From assembly GCF_030272615.1 (NCBI RefSeq), contig NC_081412.1, positions 478,675,657 to 478,739,656 on the forward strand: a stretch of DNA of 64,000 nt, given 5' to 3'. Of the stretch, positions 1 through 12,396 are shown piece after piece (the first letter of the stretch is position 1; every line of letters starts with the position of its first letter). The translations under genes were made by a program, and so were the position numbers. The DNA is from Cryptomeria japonica (taxonomy: Eukaryota > Streptophyta > Pinopsida > Cupressales > Cupressaceae). The notes below the pieces were generated by a model. It saw nothing but the letters and a program-made list of their open reading frames with translations, was not told where the DNA came from and did no database searches.

Positions 1-1324
1 TAAGTCCTTTATGTAATTTAATTGAATAAATCATTTTATTTAAATAAATCCCTTCTCTCTACTTTTTAATTAAATTTACATTTAATTAAATAGTTTACCC
101 CAATTAAATAAATCAAATTTATTTAATCCCCAATTTGCAACCAAATTGAAATAAAGCAATTTATTTCAATTAAATCCTATTATCTCTCACCCACTTGCAT
201 TTTCCTACATCTCCCACTTGCCTCCTAACCCTCTTCCTAAATTCTTCTAGAACCTATCTAATCCTAATCAATTAACCTAAACCCTTCAATTATCCCCTTT
301 CCCTAAATTTGAGGAGGTCACTTCTCAAATTTGGAGTAAAGTCTTCAAAAGGCATTAAAGCCTTTATGCCTTCAACAAGCTAACTTGTTGAATACCCCTA
401 AATTTGGAAGGACTCTTACAAATTTGTCCCCAAAGTATTCAAACCATTAATGGTTAACTAACCCTTAGTGGCAAGGTTAGAGACTTTTTGCCTAACTTAA
501 CCCTCTTCTAACCCAGGGGTCTCATCAAGCATTCATCGCTTTGACCATGGTTATCCCTTTAACCTTTGCACAAGAATTTACCCCTTGGGTAAAAGCTTTA
601 TCGATTTGATAACCCTAACCTAACCTTAACCCTTACCTTCTAAGGTAACCATGAGGTCTTCTCAAGCATTTAATGCTTCTTACCTCTCCTCTCAAGCAGT
701 CTTATGTTGACAATTGTCACCATTTCATTGGTGAGAATTGTAAACAAGGATTGATAACTTTCAATCTTGACCCTTGATTAAATCCTCCAATCTTGACCAT
801 ATATTGTCCTATTTTCCCTATAAATAGAGCTCTCATTCCTCCATTTCAAGATGATCCAAGCTTTTAGTATCTCATTCATGCTCAATTTTATCAATACATC
901 TAGCCTCTCTTTGTAATAGGATTTAATCTAATAAGCATTTTAGAGCATTTCTATTATCATTAGCTTAAATCATATAACTAGTATATCATGTTAGGATAGT
1001 ATTGCTACTAACCTTGTCATTTTATAATCTAGTTTAGCTCATTTGTAGAATCATGCATAAATAGGATACATTCATGTTAAAATAAATCTAAAGCATCCCT
1101 CGTTCTTGCATTCGTCATCCCTAAGTCACTTTGCTCAGTGATCTGAGAGCAAAGGCATTGGCTTGAGGGACCTTGTGAGATAGAGAACCATGGAACCCAC
1201 CTTGGGAAGTTGTGCTATCCTTCATAGCTCCATAACTTGCACCAAGAAGTCCCATGGGTGTGTGGACAAGCCCTTTGAACATTTTCACATTTTGAGTTTC
1301 ATCAAGCTGCTTTTCTTGCATACA
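1..1324 (+). repeat. E1 5' LTR (left-truncated by window)
   Basis: It aligns along its length with 25872-27186, with scattered substitutions and small indels. One is a 10-bp difference near 377-390, where the 5' copy has a small hairpin reading TTCAACAAGCTAACTTGTTG and the 3' copy has lost part of it. It ends ..CATACA at 1324, four bases before the primer-binding site. The first part is AT-rich with TTAATTAAAT-like stretches, and a TATA box lies at 819-827. Confidence 0.93.
819..827 (+). promoter_or_regulatory. TATA box of E1 5' LTR
   Basis: TATAAATAG is present here and at the matching place in the 3' LTR (26681-26689). It lies about 500 bp before the LTR end and would mark the U3/R boundary region. 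This is inferred from the motif and position only. Confidence 0.6.
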
Positions 1325-1328
1325 TTTC

Positions 1329-1346
1329 TGGCGCCCACCGTGGGGC
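1329..1346 (+). other. E1 primer-binding site
   Basis: TGGCGCCCACCGTGGGGC begins four bases after the CA that ends the 5' LTR. TGGCGCC-type sites are common in plant Ty3/gypsy elements of the Tat/Athila branch. I do not assign the tRNA with certainty. Confidence 0.8.
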
Positions 1347-1433
1347 ATAACCCCATTAATCAAATCAGTTTTTGAATCTAACCACTTTTGCAGGTACACG
1401 GGAAATGGGAATCAATGCGTGGGGAATATCCCT

Positions 1434-1672
1434 TAGCGCATCGGGTTAACATTATAGCGCATCTGGTATACTGTTCGGCACGTGGGACTCATTTCCTAGC
1501 ATGTACAAACCATCCCTTAGCGCATAGAGTTTTTAACATTTTTCTTGTAGGTCTCAGCGCGGGAACTTCACAGAGCAGTGCATTCAGAAAACATCTTAGC
1601 GCATCGGGTCTATCCGATAGCGCATCCCTATTATCCTTTAGTGCATACAGTCTTTTCTGTAGCACATCACAA
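1434..1672 (+). repeat. TAGCGCAT word array A (E1 leader)
   Basis: There are five exact TAGCGCAT copies, plus near copies (AGCGCGG, CAGTGCAT, TAGTGCAT, TAGCACAT), spaced roughly 20-70 bp apart. All read in the plus direction. The variants are mostly those expected from CpG decay of GCGC. Confidence 0.75.
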
Positions 1673-3184
1673 ACATAAGACAAAAAATAAATTATAACCA
1701 AGATTAACTTTAGACTTGTAGACGTCCTTAAAAGTGAAGGTTTTTATAACTGTTTTGATTGATATTTTATAGGATTTTTGACAGTTTCTTGTAGGTTGAA
1801 GCTCATTTTTATTTTAAGAGATACAATATTTTGAATTTTTTTTACTAACTTAGCTAAGTTAGTTAAAAATTTAAAGTCTTTTAATTCTTGTTTAAATAAA
1901 ATTGAACTCATATTTATTTTGGGCAAGTAAAAAGAACAACAAAAACATCTTTCTTGCTTTCTTAGGAGAAAAATTTTCATCTTGGGCTCTAAAAAGAATA
2001 AGACAATCTTTCTATTTTTACAAACAAGGAGCTTTAAAAAGAACCTCACCATCCTTTGGTGCATAAAAGGATCAATTTAAATTTTTCAAGGTAAAAGAAC
2101 TTCATTTGTCCAATTCACTCAAAGTTAAAAAGGGAAGTTCTTCCCCTTTTGCCGATTTTATTTTGTTGACACCAAATCAAAGTTTTTGCTTTGTTGACCA
2201 AGTTCTTTTCCTAGATTAGATAGTCATTCATTTGAGGAAATAAAAGAAACACCATGTTTTTATGGAGCAACATCTCCATATATATTTTACCAAATCATTG
2301 CAATAAAAAGTTATAAAGAACACTTGTTTGCTTTGCTACGAAAGTGGAAGGAATATGCTCTCCCCTTAACTGGATGATAAAAAAACTAGATCACTCTTAC
2401 GCTTTTAGTGTTTATTGCATTAAATCCTTTAGCAGGCCTGCCTTCCCGAGGGGTTGAAAAACTCTTAAAGCCATTCTTGGGCTGATGTGAAGGGAACGAC
2501 CTAAGTGGGAAACAAATTTGACACCAAGTGTTCCAACCCACTATAATCAAAAGTGGAAAGTGACAAAAGTCCTTTTCAACGGTTGTATGCAGTGATTAGC
2601 CTTCCCCCAATACCCTTGAGATACGTAAATCCTTTGTTCTAAAGGTTGGGAAGCCTCTTGAGGGAGTTTATCATTGACGGTCAAACGGAAAGTCTGATTA
2701 TGAACTTTAGCATAGAAACTTTGAGCCGAGTCAGTATCTAAACATTTGTAATATCATAGTGCAAGGGAGGGGAAGAATCTACCCCTACGATCGCTCACCA
2801 TATATCTCCCAAGATAACTACTCAATTGTGAAGCAATTCACTTTGGGTTAATTTCTGGCAAAAGGCAAAAAAATGGGCGCCCCCTAGGGGGTGACAAGGT
2901 TGTTTGAGCTAACGAAGTATCAAGACTAGTGGGCTATGGTATTACTTATGACCCTTGAATAAAGAGTCTGATTGATTTGTATTTCGTTGTATCTGAAACC
3001 TGTTAAAACATTGGGGATTTGAACACATCCTCATAGAACATACACTCATTGTTTAGACTAAGCAAAATGGTTACCTCTTTTGTGTCGTGCTTTCATTTAT
3101 TACTTTAGAAAATCATCCATCATCATTAAAAACAAACTTTGAAAATTGCAGAAAAACCACCAAGTCAAACTATTAGGGCTGTCT

Positions 3185-3550
3185 AACGCGTAAGATAAAC
3201 TTCTTAGCGTGTGGAAACCATCCTTTTCCACAATCAAACTTCACTTTAGCGCATTCAATCTGAACTTTAGTGCGTCATCAAAATAAAAAACTAGCAGTTT
3301 AAACTTAGCACTTTCTGGAAACATTCTAGCCCGTTGAAGCAACAACTTAGCATGTGGGATCAAGAATTAGTGCATTGAGACTAGCAGTTAGCGCATTGGT
3401 AGCCCATATTAGCGCATAACCTTTTAGACCAAAACAAATTCAAAACAACTAGTTAACGCGTCACAGAGGGCAGCTTAGAGCATGGAGTCCGTTCTCTAGC
3501 GTGTAGAGGGAATTAAATAGCGCATTGGGTTTCTGGCTTAGCGTATAGCA
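3185..3550 (+). repeat. TAGCGCAT word array B (E1 leader)
   Basis: There are four exact TAGCGCAT copies and about ten variants (TAGCGTGT, TAGTGCAT, TAGCATGT, TAACGCGT, TAGCGTAT) over 365 bp, all in the same orientation as array A and 450-800 bp before the first gag codon block. Confidence 0.75.
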
Positions 3551-3999
3551 AACACTGAGAAAATATGGGGCAACATAGAAGCAATTTTTGGAAAATCTGA
3601 AAATAATTTAGGAAGCTTTCTTTCCTTAGCTTGAACTTCATCAGACAAACAATCAAAATAGAGTATCGAAAACTATTCCCAAGGCAAGTTCTCCGTAAAA
3701 CAAAGTTGTCAAAATCTGATAACTAGTCGCAAGATAAAGCACATCTCTCCTATCAAAATCAAGAAACATCATCACACGTATCAAACGATCCTTCAATCAA
3801 ACAATTTTTTATCCAAAACATACTTGTTTTAAACTCCAAGTTGCCAAATCAAGTTTCCATATCAGGAAAACTCTTATTCCATATCATTTGACATGCTTTG
3901 TCATGAGGGGGCATCTAAACCTTCATTTGATAAAGTAAAACTTGAGTTTCCAAACAAGCTAACTAAATCCAAAACAAATAAAAGGAAACCATTGATCAC

Positions 4000-5629
4000 T
4001 TGTGCATGACTAATCCTCATATTCTGAGAAGAAAGAGTATTTATCATAACACTAAGTTAAGGAAACAACAACCCAGTTCTCTAAAACTTGCCAAATGGAA
4101 TAAATTTTTATACATCAATCGCCAACTCTTCAAATCTCATCAAACATTCCTTCGTCATATGCGCTTGTATCTTCAAGATGAAACAAACAAATTTGACAAG
4201 GGATCATTGAGGAGTAGAGCATTCTGTCAAAAATTAGCATTTAGTCAACGCCTAAATCAAGGAGGAAGGGTCAATCCGGCTTTATTCCCCGAAGTGTGCA
4301 TCATTTACGATATACCTCGATTTGAACCACCAACCCCTGAGCAAAACATCGAAGAGGAGTTCGTTCCCTTTGTCACAGAAAGTTTCTACTAGATGCCCAA
4401 TGTTACTCGCTCTCAACAAAACAAACAAAGTGAAATGCAACCAGAGTCCAACATGGATCGAAGATTATCAAACCCTTTCGAATGTCCAAATCTAGAAGAC
4501 ACCAAAATTTCTGAGGAACTCCTCCAAGAGTGTCAAGAAATCGCTTCATTTCAAAAAATTGTGGAAAGATTCATGGAAAATGACAAAGAGAAATACCTAC
4601 TCATGCTCACAAGCAAAGGAGTTAAACTCCCTGAAGACTTTGATATTGACATATTTAGAACAAGGTCTCAACATTATGCTTATCAAGAATGACAAAGAGA
4701 GGAGGAATTACATGACCATGAGAAAAACATACCGGAGCAAAACATACCTGAGCAAAATTTACCCGAGCAAAACATCCCTGACCAAAACATACCACTGCAC
4801 ACACCGTTCCAAACTAGAAACAATGCGAGGGAAGAACTCTTCCTTCAGCAAAATAATGCACCTTTGATTGCTCTCACTCAACAAATGCAAATGTTGCAAA
4901 GACAAATGCAAGACATGCAACAAGGGACAACAATACGGTATACCTTGAATGAAATTTGTCCTTATCCTTTTGATAGGAGGTTAAACATGGTACCTTTTCC
5001 CCCAAATTCAGACGATCCCAAATTTGACAAATATGATGGGAAAAGTGATCCCCACAATCATGTTCGGGAATTTTGTACCATGAGCCTAGAATTTGCCCAT
5101 GATGACACATATTTGATGAGGTTATTCCCAAGAAGCTTGGGAGGACAAACAATGGAATGGTTATCCAAAATCATACCTCCTATCAGATCCTTCGATGAGC
5201 TAGTCAACAAATTCATAACTCAATATCCCTACAACATTCAACATGCCATCACCCAACTAGGTGTCTACAATACCAAACAAAAGAACAACGAAACATTCAT
5301 GGTGTTTCTTCAACATTGGCAACAAATGGTCTCATGATATCCTTGAGATGTGCCTAAGAAGGAAAAGATGGAAATTTTCATCGACAATTTAAATAGCGAG
5401 ATGACTTATAGACTCAAACTCCAATGCATACCATCTTTTGCTAAATTGATTGAGAATGGCATCCAAGTAGAAGAGGCATGTGTCAAGAAAGGAACATTGA
5501 AATTTTTCAAAGAAGGGACAAATTCATCCAACTACAACAACCAAAACAATAACAACTTTGACAAATCCAGGTTTTGGACCCGAAACAAAAACAATGGAAA
5601 TGAAGGAGGAAATGATCCTAATGATATGA
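4000..5629 (+). pseudogene. gag: E1 gag, N-terminal part, interrupted by E2
   Basis: Four open blocks (4000-4392, 4393-4692, 4864-5337, 5350-5629) are all in one frame, separated only by stops (TAG at 4390, TGA at 4690, TGA at 5335 and another just after). The core around 4990-5330 has the Tat-type capsid signature: PKFDKYDGKSDP, then a block with LFPRSLGG and W, then VNKFITQYPYN. The region around 4700-4800 has tandem PEQNIPEQN-like repeats, and Gln/Met-rich MQMLQRQMQDMQQ follows at about 4885-4925. The first block (4000-4392) could be a separate ORF before gag, because a TAG directly precedes the ATG at 4393. The chromovirus E2 enters after 5629. Gag would form the particle that packages the element RNA. 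Confidence 0.85.
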
Positions 5630-7521
5630 TGTGATATCCCAGCAATTTTTTTTTGAATTTTCAAGGCCGCCAATAACATCAATAAGGAATTAACCCATTA
5701 AAGTTAGAAAACATAATTGAAACCATATTGGAAAGTAACCCTTCCACTTTCTGATCACCAAGTGCCCAATGTGGGAAGGTGAGAGCATAAGGTGTTGATG
5801 GGATCATCAGCATAAGAAAACTGAAACATAATGTAATGCTCGGGCGGCACGCCAACCCCTTCCGCTTATCCAGTGGGAGAACAAGGAAACTTGGCGGTAA
5901 ACCAACCAAGTGAGATACACAAAATAAGAATCACTCAACCACAATATTTCAGTGGGAGGACTGCAATTACATAATAACCTCAACTCGACCACTTATGCAA
6001 TAGGAGGATCATTCCACAAGCTATCACTCGACTACTTATTCAGTGGGAGGACTGAAAATTACAAAGTTGTTGAATATTAGGCGGCAAGCCAACCTCTTCC
6101 ACTTATTTAGTGGGATGAGAGTTACAAAAATAGAATTGGTAGTAGTACTACTAACTAACCTTACAATAATAGAGATGAGAGAAGGAGAGTAATGCAGATT
6201 TCCACAATAAGAACACAAATTTCTGTTACAACCAATCTGGAGGCTGAAATTACAAATCAACAGCCTATGGAAATGCCAAAATGCTCATAACTCACTCATT
6301 ATACATCCAAATCAATTCAAACCAGTCCCAAACCCACAATATATCACTCACAATAATAACCAATCAAAACTACTACTCAAAGAACCCCTTATTTATTTTA
6401 CACGCATCCCAATGCAAAAACAAAAACCCACACTATACCTAGGAATTTTGATTTAGCATAACAAATTCAAAACTCAAACAAACATGCTATAAACTCACAA
6501 ATTTTATCGCCAGTGCTGGGAAGGAAGAAGGAGATGATACCCATAATCGTCAGTCGCTTCAGCAGAGAGGTATGGGCAAAAAGATACTTCAGCCACAGGC
6601 AAACCAACAAGTCTCTAGCATCACTTCAACACCAAAAATGTCTATGAAAACTCTAAGAATGTAGAAGAATACAACACACAACTAGGTACTATATTTCAAG
6701 TACGAAACTGGGAAGTACTAGGGAGATGCACTCCGAAGTCTTAGTTCTGTCACCAAACCGGCAACATAACATTACAATTTTTCAAGATAATGCAAATGGG
6801 AGCCCAAGTCTCTTATTTATAACTTCATACCCTCAAATCCAAATGCAAATTCCCTCAAATTCACTTCTCTCATTTTCCTTACATTCCACCCTACGTGGAC
6901 CCTAAGAGTGGCGCCATATCCTCAAATCAACCCTCATGCCAAAAAGGCATGGGCCCACGAACTTCACTTGGCACATTAGAGATAAGTCATAAAATAATAT
7001 CTCCTTCAATAATTTTGATATCTCTTTATTTAACATGAAATTTGCCAGAAACTTAGGAAAAAATAGACATTAATCCCAAATTCAATAATCAGTAACACTT
7101 AATCAGATTAATTGAATATTAAACCTTAGGATAAGGAAATAATATTTAATTGCATCACATATGACTCCAGTACTAATTATTATCACAACCAAGATGAAAC
7201 TGAGCTAGGAAGACCACTGAACTGCTGCAGAATCAAGACCCTATCCACTGCGAAAAATAGAATTATGCCACACCACCACTTACTAAAAATAGTAAGTCAA
7301 GAACTAATGCTCCGAAAAGCATGATCTTCATGCCCAGAGACAGAGCAGGGAGAGCTCAGTAGGACAGTATCACCAGAATAGCCATTCCTTGACTTACTAA
7401 AAATAGTAAGTCCTCATTTCATCAATACTGTGCCCCTCATTCTTCATTCCACCTAGCCTATGGGTCTCAGGGATAGGCTAATGGACTACTAGAAGGCCAT
7501 CAATGAGAAGGGGACATTACA
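5630..7521 (-). repeat. E2 3' LTR
   Basis: It pairs with 12397-14289. On the plus strand it reads TGTGATATCCC .. GGGACATTACA. About 5838-6115 contains degenerate sub-repeats with the core CTTAT-CAGTGGGA. Two 20-bp hairpins ACTTACT-AAAAAT-AGTAAGT are at 7278-7297 and 7392-7411. Confidence 0.94.
6811..6821 (-). promoter_or_regulatory. TATA box in E2 3' LTR
   Basis: Minus-strand TATAAATAAGA is conserved at 13579-13589 in the 5' LTR. Its orientation agrees with minus-strand transcription of E2. Confidence 0.6.
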
Positions 7522-7536
7522 GTCCGCCCTCCCTAA
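7522..7536 (-). other. E2 polypurine tract
   Basis: The minus strand reads TTTTAGGGAGGGCGGAC directly before the 3' LTR TG. The final TAG stop of the pol frame (7533-7535) lies inside the tract, so coding and the primer for plus-strand DNA overlap. Confidence 0.65.
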
Positions 7537-9058
7537 AATTGCTTGTCCTCAAGCAACTGTAAGGCTGGATGCAGTAAAATCTCCTCATTTTCCCATGTAG
7601 CATCCTCTGCTGGTAGATTCTTCCATTTAATCAAGTATTCCATGATCACCCTTCTCCTCAAAGATCGTTCCCTGAATTCAAGGATAGCTTTAGGAACCAA
7701 AAACAACTCACCCTCCTCATCAAGCAGAGGTAACTCAGCTGAAGCAACAACATTATGTCCCAGAGCCTTCTTAAGGCAAGACACATGAAATACATTATGG
7801 ATCCTGCTGCTTGTTGGCAATTCCAGCTCATACGCCACTTCTCCAACCCTTCCACTGACTTTGAAAGGCCCATAGAATCATGGCTTCAACTTCTCAACCC
7901 CACTCTTCTTGAGAGTAGACTGTCTGTAGGGCTGGAGCCTCAAATAAACCATGTCACCCACCTCAAAGGTGCGCTCAATTCACTGCTGATCAACATGCAA
8001 CTTCTGTTGATTATGTGCATGCTAGAGATTGTCCCTCAGAATCCTTAGAATATCCTAACTCTGCTGCATCATGTTCTTTGCCTGAGGGGTTCTGCTATCT
8101 CCAAATACCAAGTCCATGAAGCTAGGAGCTTCATAACCATATAGTGCCATGAATGGTGACATCCAGATGGACATGTGATAGGAGGAATTGTAACAATATT
8201 CCCCTAGGTGAAGCCATCTCTCCCATGTAATATGTTGCTCCGATACATAGTTTCTAAGATAACCTTCCAAAAACTTATTCACTATCTCAGTCTACCCATT
8301 AGTTTGAGGGTGATAACTGGTGCTTGGAGTGAGCACAGTACCACACAATCTGAATATCTACCAAAAATCACTTAGGAACTTGCTGTCCCTATCACTCACA
8401 ATGTTCTTCAGTAAACCATGTAATCTGAACACCTCCCGATAGAACACTTCAACAACTTGTGCTGCTATAAAAGAGCTGGTGATGGCAAAGAAATGATAAA
8501 ACTTTGTAAGTCTATCCACCACCACATAGATACTATCCTTTGTTTGAGCCCGAGGCAACCCTGTGATTAAATTCATGGAGATACTCTTCCATTTTTGACC
8601 GGGAATAAGCAAGGGTTGTAATAAACCAACTAGTAGAGTGTGCTCATCTTTGTTCCTTTGACATGTATGACACTCCTTAATGTACTTCAAAATATCACTT
8701 TTAAGTCCCTTCCAAGAGAATCTCTCCCGGATCTTCCTGTATGTTTTGGAATAACCTTGGTGACCAGCAAGGGGGATGTCATGGAAAGTCTTCAAAATCT
8801 TCTCTTTTATCTTAGATTTAGCTACTATGAAGAATCTTCCATTGTACAGGATCAATCCCTTGACCAATTTATACCTTTCATCATGACAGTACCTTCTATA
8901 AGGCTTGTTGCAAACTGATTTTTGACATAATAAGCAAGCAAGAACTCTCTCCAATCAACAGTAAGTTCGCAAAGTGAGCTTAAATGGGGTCTTTTGGATA
9001 AGGCATCTGCCACAACATTGTTTTTTCCCTTGATATACTCAATATCAAAATCATAAGC
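7533..9058 (-). pseudogene. pol: E2 integrase and chromodomain (end of pol)
   Basis: Blocks at 8954-8358, 8282-8055 and 7838-7533 share one frame, shifted from the upstream RT frame. Integrase shows an HHCC zinc finger (HDIPLAGH then CHTC). The first catalytic Asp is replaced by Asn (codon 8573-8571, in SMNLITGLP). The second Asp is at 8393-8391 and the Glu at 8288-8286, one codon closer than D-35-E. A CAG-to-TAG stop sits in the QTNG-TE motif. A GPF module precedes AYELELP near 7838. The chromodomain (7694-7569) is well kept, with YLIKWKNLPAEDATWENEEI, and would direct integration to marked heterochromatin. The loss of the first Asp alone would abolish strand transfer. Confidence 0.9.
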
Positions 9059-10744
9059 CTACAGCTTACTCACCCATTTATATTGTCTCTCATTCAGATC
9101 TTTTTGATGCATGAAGTGTTTAACACTATTGTGATCAGTCTTAACAATGAATTTACTCCCCACCAGATACTGCCTGAAATTTGCAATGACATGCATTATG
9201 ACAAGCATTTCCTTGTCATAATTTGAATACAGTCTCTCAGGACCTCTCAATTTTATACTCTTAAAGACTATAGGATGCTTATCCTGCATGAGGACCGCAC
9301 CAACACCTTCTCCAGATGCATCACATTGTAGCTCAAATGGCTTGGTGAAATCAGGCAATGCTAAAATAGGGCAGGAACTCATAATCCTTTTAAACTTCTC
9401 AAATACTATCTGTGCCTTTTCAAACCATTCAAAAGAACATTTCTTTGTAAGATCTGTAGGGGGGGCAGCCAACTGAGAATATCCTTTCACAAACCTTCGA
9501 TAAAATCCACACAATCCCCAAAATCCCCTCAAATGTGTTATGTTTTTGGGAGTAGGCCAATCAATGATGGCTCTAATCTTTTCAGGATCCAACTTCACAC
9601 CACCTTCACTGATAATGTGACCGAGGTAGAGCAACTCTTCCATCCCAAACTCACATTTGGACTCTTTCGCAAACAAAGATTCAAATTCTAATATGCTCAA
9701 CACTTCATCCAACTGTTATAAATGTTCTTTCCAAGATTTGTTGAATATTAGTATGTCATCAAAAAATATCAAAACAAACTTCCTTAACTATTCTTGGAAG
9801 ATTCTATTCATGCATGACTGGAATGTAGCAGGTGCATTAGTCAAACCAAAGGGCATGACTAGGAACTTAAAATGCCCAAAGTGGCATCTGAAAGCGGTCT
9901 TCTCCATATTCGATGCTCTCATTCTAATTTGATGTTACCCTGACCTAAGGTCAATCTTGGAAAAGAACACTATACCATGTAGCTCGTCAATGAGCTCATC
10001 AATCCTCGAAATAGGATACTGATTCTTGATGGTTTTTTGATTCAAGGCTCTGTAATCCACACACATGCGCATGGTCCCATCCTTCTTTCTCACCAAAACA
10101 ACAACCGAAGCAAAGGGGCTTTTTCTAGGTCGTATGTAACCCATGTCAAGCAATTCCTGAATTGCTTTCTCAATCTCATCCTTTTGCTTCTTAGGATATC
10201 GGTAAGGAGTAGTCATGACTGGCTTAGCTCCTTCTTTAAGCTCAATAATATGTTTGGCACCTCTTTCAGGAGGTCTGCCAGAAACTGGGTTTTTGAACAC
10301 CTTGCTTCTCTTGGTTATCAAAGCTTGAATGTCTTCAAGATAATTCCTGTGCTCTTTTTGTGGTTCTGAAGGCATGACCATGATCTTGCTTCTATCCTTG
10401 ACCATTGCTGAAATATCTGAGGAATATCTGCCCTTATCTACCAATGGATTGGAAGGCATTATCAAACACTCTGCTGGCCACTCCACCTGATTATGGTGGA
10501 TCAGCCTTTCCATTCTTTTCAAGGACACCACTTTAAGTTCCCCATGAGACATTCCTCTCAACACTACCTTCTTCTCTTTAGACATGAATTTCAGCTCCAT
10601 GGTTTGTAGGTTTAGTGTGATCTCACCAAGAGATCTCAGCCATTGAATCCTAAGGACTGCATCATCAGTCCCTCCAATGCTCACCACAAAGAAATCATCT
10701 CTGATTTCATGATTCCCCAACTTCAGAGACATGTTGGAAATCAT
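9059..10744 (-). pseudogene. pol: E2 reverse transcriptase and RNase H
   Basis: 10744-9935 carries the end of protease and the RT palm start ([28 protein letters not shown]). The catalytic FFDD is readable near 9765 in the gap between open blocks. 9712-9059 has the thumb (LGHIISEGGVKLDPEK, LRGFWGLCGFYRRF) and RNase H with LQCDASGEGVGAVL and TDHNSVKHF. The frame is the same as gag; stops separate the blocks near 9935 and 9715. RT and RNase H copy the element RNA into DNA. Confidence 0.93.
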
Positions 10745-11083
10745 TCAGTTATAGGATATAGTGGAGCCATCTGCTACCATGACTTTGAAGCCCTCAACTT
10801 CCTCTGCCACTAGTCCCTTTTTTGCAACAATCCTCTCATCAATGAAGTTGTGTGTTGCACCTGTGTCAATGAGAGCAATGACACGATGCTCTCCAATCAC
10901 ACATCGACCTCTGAAGGATTCATTTTTGTGAATGCTCAAGAGTTGAGCAACCACTCCTCTATCTTCTGACCCACATTCAAGCCCTTCTGGAGCCTCTTCA
11001 TACTCACTGTCCTCAACTTTAGTTTGTTGTTTTGAAATTTCAGAATCTAATCCATCTTTTGAATAGCACTCCATCTGTTGCAA
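10700..11083 (-). pseudogene. pol: E2 aspartic protease
   Basis: The retropepsin active site ALIDTGATHNFI is intact, followed by VMVADGSTISYN. The domain continues past a stop at 10745 into [16 protein letters not shown] and RIQWLRSLG in the next block. It lies in the same frame as gag, directly after the gag knuckle, and would cleave the polyprotein. Confidence 0.9.
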
Positions 11084-12337
11084 GTTCCCTTTTCCATGGC
11101 ACTTATGTTCGGGAACCCAAGGTTCTCTGCAAGAATAAAAAAGATTCTTTCTCTAGAGCTCTTGACGGAGCCCATCATCCATATGCAGAGGGAACCTCTT
11201 TGTCTGATTCATGAACTTCTTCTTATCCTTTCTGATAGGGAAAGGCTTGGAATGAATTTTACTCTTTGGGGCAGCCAAATCCATACTTCTAGATTTTTTA
11301 ATAGCTTCTTCCAAGGTGGGCGGATCAAAAGCTTTGACCCATCCTCTCAAAGGTTCTTCAAGTCCTTCAGTGAAAAGGACAACCAACCGCTTCTCTGAGA
11401 TGCTACTCACCATGACTGACAAGTTTTGGAATTCAGTCACATAAGTGTCCAATGAACCTTGCTACCTGAGTTGTGCAAGTTCTCTAAACTTCACCTCTGG
11501 ATCCTTGGTGTTGATTCTCTCAATCATATTGTTGGTGAAATAAACATAGGTGGTGATTAAGTTATGACCAAGGGTGACCAACCCATGGTACCACCATTCA
11601 TGGGCCACTCCATCCAAGTGCAAGGTAGTAAACTTGATGGCATCCTCCTCCGGCATAGGCCTCAAGGACAAGTAATCATCCAACTTCTGTACCCATGCTC
11701 TAGTTGTACTCTTAGCGCTTCCATCAAAGTGTGCTAAGGTCACTCTTCCAAGAGCTTGTTGATAATCTCTTGGGGCACCAGACTTATAGTCATTCCTCCT
11801 TCCTCTCTTCATTTTTTGATTCATAAACTGATCCAGAGTTAGGATATCTCGGATCTCACTAGGAAGAGAAACATACTCCATGTAGCTGTTCCTTATTTCA
11901 TCAGCTATGGGTATCTCTATTTCACCTTGTTGTACTTCTCTTGGTAGAAATACAAGTTGTAAAGGCCTTGGGGCTGAACCTCCATTATTACTCCCATTGT
12001 TACTCCGATTTCCATTGCCTATAGGAGCGTTAGAAGTGTTGGCTTCCAGTCCATTGTTGGGCTGATTAGGGACCCCAACAATGTTCTAGTTGAGCTTGGC
12101 CAACAATAGAGACATCATGTCCATCATGGCATTGAATTGTCTCTCTACCTTCTTATCGGGTGCCTCATTTGGTTCTATAGTCTTATTTGCCATTAAATCC
12201 ACTGAATCTGAGGTATCAAGATCCTTCCCTCTATTTCTCAGTACTTTTGAAAATGTGTCCTCTTCAAGCACTATAAGAATCTGAAACTACTCTCTCTTCT
12301 GCTCTTTGTTGTAGTATCTGACACCTCTGTCACTCAT
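11084..12337 (-). pseudogene. gag: E2 gag
   Basis: The likely start is the ATG at 12337 (MSDRGVRYYNKEQ), 47 bp after the primer site. Blocks 12337-12290, 12271-12086, 11881-11462 and 11452-11153 are in one frame. The capsid core includes LHLDGVAHEWWYHG and VKFRELAQLRQ-GSLDTYVTEFQNL. A zinc-knuckle relic reads C-REPWVPEHKC near 11125-11095, with the first Cys apparently changed to Phe. Stops near 12287, 12086 and 11462 each fit CAG to TAG. The frame continues without a shift into protease, so gag and pol were one polyprotein. Confidence 0.9.
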
Positions 12338-12383
12338 GGAGACTTCAGAACCCACTGACTTTCATAGGCTAGCAAGAAAACTA

Positions 12384-12395
12384 GCTCTGATACCA
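12384..12395 (-). other. E2 primer-binding site (tRNA-iMet type)
   Basis: Minus-strand TGGTATCAGAGC lies one base from the 5' LTR end. This is the standard initiator-Met primer site of plant retrotransposons. Confidence 0.93.
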
Positions 12396-12396
12396 C

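Larger units (their letters stand above)
1347..3999 (+). other. E1 long leader with two TAGCGCAT word arrays; otherwise no feature seen
   Basis: No supported coding sequence lies between the primer site and gag. Two clusters of the word TAGCGCAT occur at 1434-1672 (exact copies at 1434, 1455, 1518, 1597, 1618) and 3185-3550 (exact copies at 3247, 3389, 3410, 3518), mixed with decayed forms such as TAGTGCAT and TAGCACAT. A perfect 12-bp palindrome CCCCCTAGGGGG is at 2880-2891. The rest (1673-3184 and 3551-3999) is AT-rich and featureless to me. Confidence 0.7.

Noticed and set aside
1121-1399. Open frames at the end of the E1 LTR (also 26983-27198)
   Set aside because: They cross the LTR end or primer site, differ between LTR copies and have no domain.
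2880-2891. Perfect 12-bp palindrome CCCCCTAGGGGG in the E1 leader
   Set aside because: A single short palindrome with no other context; kept only as a note in the leader entry.
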